Notes under the pieces: generated by a model
Databases searched by the model: none
What the model was told of the DNA's origin: nothing
What the model saw: only the letters and a program-made list of their open reading frames with translations
Part shown: positions 60,033 through 64,000 of the stretch, piece by piece
Position numbering within the stretch: the first letter of the stretch is position 1
Layout of the letters: every line of letters begins with the position of its first letter
NCBI GenBank assembly: GCA_003165595.1
Contig: PLWQ01000036.1
Span: forward strand, 62,001-126,000
DNA: 64,000 nucleotides
DNA from: Fibrobacterota bacterium
GTDB taxonomy: Bacteria > Fibrobacterota > Chitinivibrionia > Chitinivibrionales > FEN-1185
Reading direction: 5' to 3'
Translations under genes and position numbers: made by a program

Positions 60033-60047
60033 GCATGTTTCGTGCCA
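60033..60047 (-). promoter_or_regulatory. Sigma-54 (-24/-12) promoter of the nitroreductase operon
   Basis: On the minus strand the sequence TGGCACGAAACATGC (60047 to 60033) fits the consensus TGGCAC-N5-TTGC with GG and GC separated by exactly 10 nt. The predicted start is near 60021, giving a 5' UTR of ~34 nt. Confidence 0.8.
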
Positions 60048-60110
60048 ACGCTCCAATAGGGCGCCTTGTATATTAAATACGCTTGGCTATCAAGAAAACA
60101 GAGTAGTTCG

Positions 60111-60138
60111 CTGTCTATTTGACAGGACTGGCTGTCAA
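60111..60138. promoter_or_regulatory. Upstream activator site: CTGTC/GACAG half-sites
   Basis: TTGACAG (60119-60125) and CTGTCAA (60132-60138) form a perfect 7-bp inverted repeat with a 6-nt spacer; a further CTGTC (60111-60115) adds a third half-site. The site is about -98 to -117 from the predicted nitroreductase start, a usual position for a sigma-54 activator site. It is also 15-43 bp before the activator gene's GTG, so autoregulation is possible. Confidence 0.65.
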
Positions 60139-60153
60139 TTTGAAAGGTTCTCT

Positions 60154-61779
60154 GTGAGAGCGAAAGACCTGAACATCGCCGAACTTGTCCAATTTTCCCC
60201 GGGATATGTTGGTTTGCAGGGACGGCGTCTTTTGATCCACGATCTTTTTGCGCTTGGACAGTTTCGGCGCGATCTGATAGAAACCGTGGGTGAGGACATG
60301 GGGCGCCGCATTCTCACGCGCAAGGGCTTCTTCTGGGGCCAGGCCGATGCGGCCGGCATGCAGCGCCTGTACCAGTGGGACAGCCTTGGAGAATGGATTG
60401 CGGCGTCGGCGGCATTGTCCCAGATCTCCGGAAGAGCGCAAATGTCAACAAACATTACCTTGCTTGATGAGGCCACGGGCCGCATAGAGGTCGAAATGAC
60501 GACCGACAATTCGGCTGAGGTGGAAGAATACCGCAACGAGCTTGGCAAGGCGTCAAAGCCGGTCTGCTGGGTAACGGTCGGGTACGCCAGCGGCTATGTT
60601 TCGTACTGCATGGGGAAAAGCGTTTACTTTGTGGAGGCGCACTGCCAGGCGGCGGACGCCCCCGGCTGCGTCTTTGTCGGCAAGGATGTCGATTCGTGGG
60701 GGAGTGTCATAGAAAAAGACAAGCCATATTTTCTGGCGGCCGATATACAGAAAAAAGTGCTCGAACTCTCACGGCGGATCAGAAATCAACAGCGCACGCT
60801 TGTCCAGCAGCGCAACCAACTTAAGACGTCGCTCCAGCCGGGCGTGCTTTCCGGGATAGAAGTAAAAAGCAAGTCCTTCCGCGCCGTGCTGGATCTCGCC
60901 GAACGTGTGGCGGCATTCGACACAACGGTGCTGATCACCGGGGAGACCGGCACGGGCAAGGAAGTGCTTGCCCGTCATATCCACGCCTGTTCCGCGCGCA
61001 AGGACGGCCCGTTTCTCGCTGTAAACTGTTCCGCATTGCCCGAAAATCTGCTCGAAAGCGAATTGTTCGGCCACAAGGCCGGATCGTTTACCGGCGCGAA
61101 GACCGATCAGATCGGTCTCTTCAAGGCTGCGGAAAAGGGCACCATTTTTCTGGACGAAATCGGAGACATCTCTCCCCAATTACAGGCCAAGTTGTTACGC
61201 GTTATTCAATCCAGGGAAATCAAGCCGGTCGGCGACACAAGGACGCAGCAGATAGATGTTCGAGTCATTTCGGCCACGAACCGCGATCTGGATCAGCTTG
61301 CCGAAGAAGGAGCGTTTCGGAAGGATCTGCTTTACAGATTGAGAGTTGTCCTCGTCGCGGTGCCGCCCCTGCGGGACCGGCGGGACGATATCCTGCCCCT
61401 CACGAGGCATTTCCTTGACCAGTTCAAGCGCCGCCACAAAATCGCGAACCTCCGCCTTTCTCCGGCGGTTGCCGACGTACTTACCAAATACGATTGGCCG
61501 GGAAACGTGAGGGAGCTGGAGAACGCACTCGAACATGCTGCGGTGTTGTGCGCAGACGGCCTTGTTACGCCGGACATCCTCCCGCGGGATGTTGCAGGAA
61601 GCATTCCGGAAAAAGGAGTGGCGGATCGGCACGGGACGCTGGAAAGTCTGGAGCGTCAGCACATACGACGCGTTCTGGATCAGACCGGCGGCAATCGAGC
61701 CGAAGCTGCGCGGAGCCTTGGCATAAGCGAATCAACGCTGTACCGCAGATTGCGTGATTTGCCCGGGTCCAGGACATAG
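60154..61779 (+). CDS. Sigma-54-dependent activator of the XylR/DmpR type (V4R sensor, AAA+, Fis-type HTH)
   Basis: The product has 541 residues from GTG 60154, with an AAAGG box 6 nt ahead. The N-terminus (~1-190) resembles the XylR_N plus V4R sensor: '[17 protein letters not shown]' and '[19 protein letters not shown]' with 'CQAADAPGC'. The AAA+ domain (~240-470) has Walker A 'GETGTGKE', the sigma-54 loop 'GSFTGA' (GAFTGA with one change) and Walker B 'IFLDEIGD'. A Fis-type HTH ends it ('[20 protein letters not shown]'). V4R regulators of this class respond to phenol- or toluene-like compounds. It diverges from the nitroreductase operon and precedes a second nitroreductase. Confidence 0.93.
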   Translation: MRAKDLNIAELVQFSPGYVGLQGRRLLIHDLFALGQFRRDLIETVGEDMGRRILTRKGFFWGQADAAGMQRLYQWDSLGEWIAASAALSQISGRAQMSTNITLLDEATGRIEVEMTTDNSAEVEEYRNELGKASKPVCWVTVGYASGYVSYCMGKSVYFVEAHCQAADAPGCVFVGKDVDSWGSVIEKDKPYFLAADIQKKVLELSRRIRNQQRTLVQQRNQLKTSLQPGVLSGIEVKSKSFRAVLDLAERVAAFDTTVLITGETGTGKEVLARHIHACSARKDGPFLAVNCSALPENLLESELFGHKAGSFTGAKTDQIGLFKAAEKGTIFLDEIGDISPQLQAKLLRVIQSREIKPVGDTRTQQIDVRVISATNRDLDQLAEEGAFRKDLLYRLRVVLVAVPPLRDRRDDILPLTRHFLDQFKRRHKIANLRLSPAVADVLTKYDWPGNVRELENALEHAAVLCADGLVTPDILPRDVAGSIPEKGVADRHGTLESLERQHIRRVLDQTGGNRAEAARSLGISESTLYRRLRDLPGSRT

Positions 61780-61853
61780 ACCGGCGCGATCCTGCGAATG
61801 CGGCCGTACCCTTACATCTCGTATTGTATCGTAACCAATCCGGAGGTCCAACA

Positions 61854-62678
61854 ATGTCCCAAAAAACTATTGATCAGTCCCGCTGCACGCGGTGCAATCG
61901 CTGCATCGAGATTTGTCCCCTCGAAATTTTTGAAATCGACCCGTTAACATCCTTCCCAGCCGTCTCGCGCCCAAAAGACAAACGCTGCACGGCATGCGGC
62001 CATTGCGCGGCAATATGCCCGCAGAACGCCATCGACCTTCAGGATGATTCCCTGCAGGGGCCGCCGGGCCGCGAGGCCGAGCCGGCACTTTCTCCCGACC
62101 AGGTCGCTGCGTACTTTGTGCGTCGCCGGTCAACCCGCCGTTTCCGGCCCGAGCCCGTAGAAAAGGGGACGCTGGAAAAACTCCTCGACATCGCGCGGTA
62201 TGCGCCGTCCGGTGTCAATCGCCAGCCCGTCTCATGGAGCATCGCGTACTCGCCGGGGGCCGTGGGCAAACTTGCCGCGCTATCGGTCGACTGGATGCGC
62301 TCGCAGATTCCCCTCAAGACGCCGCTTTCCCTTGGCCTGCGGTTCGATATCCTCCTTGAGGCATGGGAAAAAGGCAAGGACCCGCTCTGCCGGCACGCAC
62401 CTCACTGCATCTTCGCCCATGCTCACAAGGAAGACCGCATGGCGGTCACCGACGGAACCGTTGCGCTGGCACAGGTGGAGCTGGCTGCGGCGGCCTTCGG
62501 CCTCGGCGTCTGCTGGGCCGGCTATTTGAATATTGCGACAAACTCGTATCAGCCGCTTAAGGCTGCCGCGGGAATACCGGATGACAATGCTTGTCTGGGA
62601 GTCCTGATGATCGGACGGCCCCAGTATGCTTTTGCAGGAATTCCCAAAAGGAAAGCGGCAAGGGTGGGTTGGGTGTGA
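61854..62678 (+). CDS. Ferredoxin-nitroreductase fusion
   Basis: The product has 274 residues. ATG 61854 has GGAGG 7 nt upstream. Residues 1-60 hold two [4Fe-4S] motifs ('CTRCNRCIEICP' and 'CTACGHCAAICP'). Residues ~85-274 are an FMN nitroreductase ('VRRRSTRRFRPEPVEKGTLEKLL', 'APSGVNRQPVSWSI'). The fusion supplies electrons to the flavin through the ferredoxin clusters. It is 74 bp after the activator gene on the same strand and so probably co-transcribed or controlled by it. The activator and two nitroreductases make a functional cluster. Confidence 0.94.
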   Translation: MSQKTIDQSRCTRCNRCIEICPLEIFEIDPLTSFPAVSRPKDKRCTACGHCAAICPQNAIDLQDDSLQGPPGREAEPALSPDQVAAYFVRRRSTRRFRPEPVEKGTLEKLLDIARYAPSGVNRQPVSWSIAYSPGAVGKLAALSVDWMRSQIPLKTPLSLGLRFDILLEAWEKGKDPLCRHAPHCIFAHAHKEDRMAVTDGTVALAQVELAAAAFGLGVCWAGYLNIATNSYQPLKAAAGIPDDNACLGVLMIGRPQYAFAGIPKRKAARVGWV

Positions 62679-62719
62679 TGGACGAACCGGGACTAGGTTC
62701 GTGTCGCCCGACGGGGAGC

Positions 62720-63433
62720 TTACGTGCGTGGCGGCTTTTTGCGGCCGGGACGCCGTTTCTCCCACAGCGCTTCCGCCAGTTCCAGATCCCCTTGTGTCGT
62801 GATCTTGAAGTTGAGCGCATCCCCCTGCGAAATGCCCACTGCAGCGCCCGAGGCCTCCAACAGCAGTGCCTCGTCGGTAGGAGGGGACGAAAGGCGCGCC
62901 GCGGCGTCGAACGCAAGGAGAAGCTTGCCGCGGAGAAACAGCTGGGGGGTTTGCACGCGGACAATGGCGCTTCTGTCAAGAGTTTCGCCGGCGCGGTCGC
63001 CCGAGAACCTTCGTATCGTGTCCACTTCGGGGATTGCGGCGATGACCGCATCGAATTTCCTTGACGCGCGCAGGACTCCGTCTATCACGGCCGTGGCAAC
63101 GAACGGCCGTGCGGAATCGTGGATCATCACCCACGTCGCTTCCGACGCTTCCACGCCGTTTCTCACGGATTGCCACCGGTGCTCGCCGCCCGGGACAACA
63201 GTGACCTCTTTGTGCAGGCAAAGCCCGTTCACGATGCGCCGTGTCTGCGGTACCATGGCCGGGGGCGCCACCACAATCAGGCTGCCCACTGCTTTGTGTG
63301 CGACGAACGTGAGGAGCGAATGCACGAAGAGCGGCCGCCCACCAAGCCGGACGAACGCCTTGGGAACTTTCGCGCCCAGCCGTTTTCCGCTTCCCGCGGC
63401 AACAATAATGCAATCTACCGAAGCTCGATTCAT
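62720..63433 (-). CDS. ispD: 2-C-methyl-D-erythritol 4-phosphate cytidylyltransferase
   Basis: The product has 237 residues from ATG 63433. It makes CDP-methylerythritol in the MEP route to isoprenoids. The signature 'IIVAAGSGKRLGAKVPKAFVRLGG' (dinucleotide-binding), 'WVMIHDSARPFV' and 'VQTPQLF' are all present. It lies 24 bp after the argG stop on the same strand. The C-terminal 'RRPGRKKPPRT' is basic. It converges with the ferredoxin-nitroreductase gene. Confidence 0.95.
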   Translation of the reverse strand: MNRASVDCIIVAAGSGKRLGAKVPKAFVRLGGRPLFVHSLLTFVAHKAVGSLIVVAPPAMVPQTRRIVNGLCLHKEVTVVPGGEHRWQSVRNGVEASEATWVMIHDSARPFVATAVIDGVLRASRKFDAVIAAIPEVDTIRRFSGDRAGETLDRSAIVRVQTPQLFLRGKLLLAFDAAARLSSPPTDEALLLEASGAAVGISQGDALNFKITTQGDLELAEALWEKRRPGRKKPPRT

Positions 63434-63449
63434 GGTCGCGTTGTTCCCT

Positions 63450-63470
63450 GTCAACTGTCAACTTTGAACT
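63450..63470 (-). repeat. Intergenic repeat with AAAGTTGACAGTTGAC box (copy 2)
   Basis: On the minus strand, AGTTCA (63470-63465) is followed by the same 16-mer as at 9837-9852. The argG stop codon (63460-63458) lies inside it. Confidence 0.7.
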
Positions 63471-64000
63471 CTTGACCTCTTTCTTCTTTCCACAATTCCC
63501 GCAACTTTCATAGGCAACCCGAAGATCCTTATGAACCCGCGCGCATCCTTCTGGTCGTAGAAATCGGTGTCGGTAAATGATGCGAGGTCGTTCAGATACA
63601 ACGAATTCGGCGACTGCGAGCCTGCCGGGTAAATGCCGCCCTTGTAGAGCTTGAGCTTTGCCGTGCCGGAAACGTTTTCCTGGGTGGAATTTACAAACGC
63701 GTCGAGCGATTCGCGGAGCTTGGAAAACCACTGGCCGTTGTACACAAGGTCGGCATATTTGAGGCTCATCATTTCCTTGTAATGCAGAGTTTCGCGGTCG
63801 AGTACGAGGCGTTCGAGCTCACGGTGGGCTGCATAGAGAATGGAACCGCCGGGCGTTTCGTACACGCCCCGCGACTTGATCCCCACAAGCCTGTTCTCCA
63901 CCATGTCAACGTGCCCGACGCCGTGGGCCGCGCCGATTCGGTTGAGCTCCGAAAGAAGCTTGATAGGAGTGAGCGCCTTGCCGTTCACCGAAACGGGCGT
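63458..64000 (-). CDS. argG: Argininosuccinate synthase, C-terminal part
   Basis: The reading frame runs off the right edge. About 180 residues are visible, covering the C-terminal half: '[31 protein letters not shown]', '[21 protein letters not shown]', '[13 protein letters not shown]' and '[12 protein letters not shown]' fit ArgG. The enzyme joins citrulline and aspartate. The last codons (RVQS) fall inside a repeat shared with argH. ispD follows 24 bp later. With argF and argH, three arginine steps are in this window but in separate transcripts. Confidence 0.94.
   Translation of the reverse strand, partial: TPVSVNGKALTPIKLLSELNRIGAAHGVGHVDMVENRLVGIKSRGVYETPGGSILYAAHRELERLVLDRETLHYKEMMSLKYADLVYNGQWFSKLRESLDAFVNSTQENVSGTAKLKLYKGGIYPAGSQSPNSLYLNDLASFTDTDFYDQKDARGFIRIFGLPMKVAGIVERRKRSRVQS

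Overview
The window looks like a chromosomal segment of a Gram-negative bacterium of roughly 60% GC. It is probably from the Fibrobacterota/FCB side of the tree or a neighbouring uncultured phylum. The reasons are: secreted giant multidomain proteins ending in the 'YPNP ... LYDASGR ... WDGKNNSG ... SAGIYFLRL' type of C-terminal domain; FecR/Big-type surface proteins; paired DUF5683-type membrane proteins; a DUF4398 lipoprotein; an FtsX-EnvC pair; and a spoVG - tRNA-Gln - rplY - pth - rpsF - rpsR - rplI cluster. The taxonomic call is inference; no rRNA is present. GTG and TTG starts behind strong Shine-Dalgarno sequences are common.

Layout, left half. 0-14 kb is mostly housekeeping: the end of a substrate-binding protein, ftsX and a degenerate-LytM EnvC-like gene, a tightly overlapped run holB-ricT-metG-recJ-argH, a membrane protein, and uvrA on the minus strand. 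Between 13.5 and 14.1 kb lies a hairpin-rich non-coding element (copy A). 14.1-17.3 kb (minus strand) is a coupled operon argF - KaiC-like ATPase - two tiny three-helix membrane proteins - two stand-alone receiver proteins. 17.6-22.9 kb holds spoVG, tRNA-Gln, the ribosomal protein genes, pth and dapA-dapB. 23-25 kb has two DUF5683-type proteins, then rsmE. 26.1-28.8 kb is a more AT-rich insert-like stretch with a nucleotidyltransferase, an ORF remnant and a secreted beta-propeller-like protein.

Layout, right half. map and hflX are followed by copy B of the non-coding element (31.1-31.6 kb). Then come a DUF58 protein, a BatA-like membrane protein, a STAS protein, metH, an MFS transporter and a secreted protein of unknown function. 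41.6-53.3 kb is a surface-protein region: a promoter and structured leader, a ~2,960-residue secreted protein with DUF2341, LamG, FN3, Ig and PKD-type domains, and a FecR-domain protein. 53.4-58.4 kb contains a phosphodiesterase, tag, and a cell-envelope operon with two L,D-transpeptidases. 58.5-62.7 kb is a compact sigma-54 regulon: a XylR/DmpR-type activator diverges from a nitroreductase-radical SAM operon that has a well-formed GG-N10-GC promoter and an inverted-repeat upstream site, and a second, ferredoxin-fused nitroreductase follows the activator. The window closes with argG (partial) and ispD on the minus strand.

Most interesting observations: (1) the paired non-coding elements A and B, which share sequence boxes while their stems vary in a compensatory way; (2) the KaiC/mini-membrane/receiver operon joined to argF; (3) the sigma-54 nitroreductase regulon; (4) at least four other families of dispersed intergenic repeats; and (5) an imperfect duplicate of the tRNA-Gln 3' end 54 bp downstream of the tRNA.
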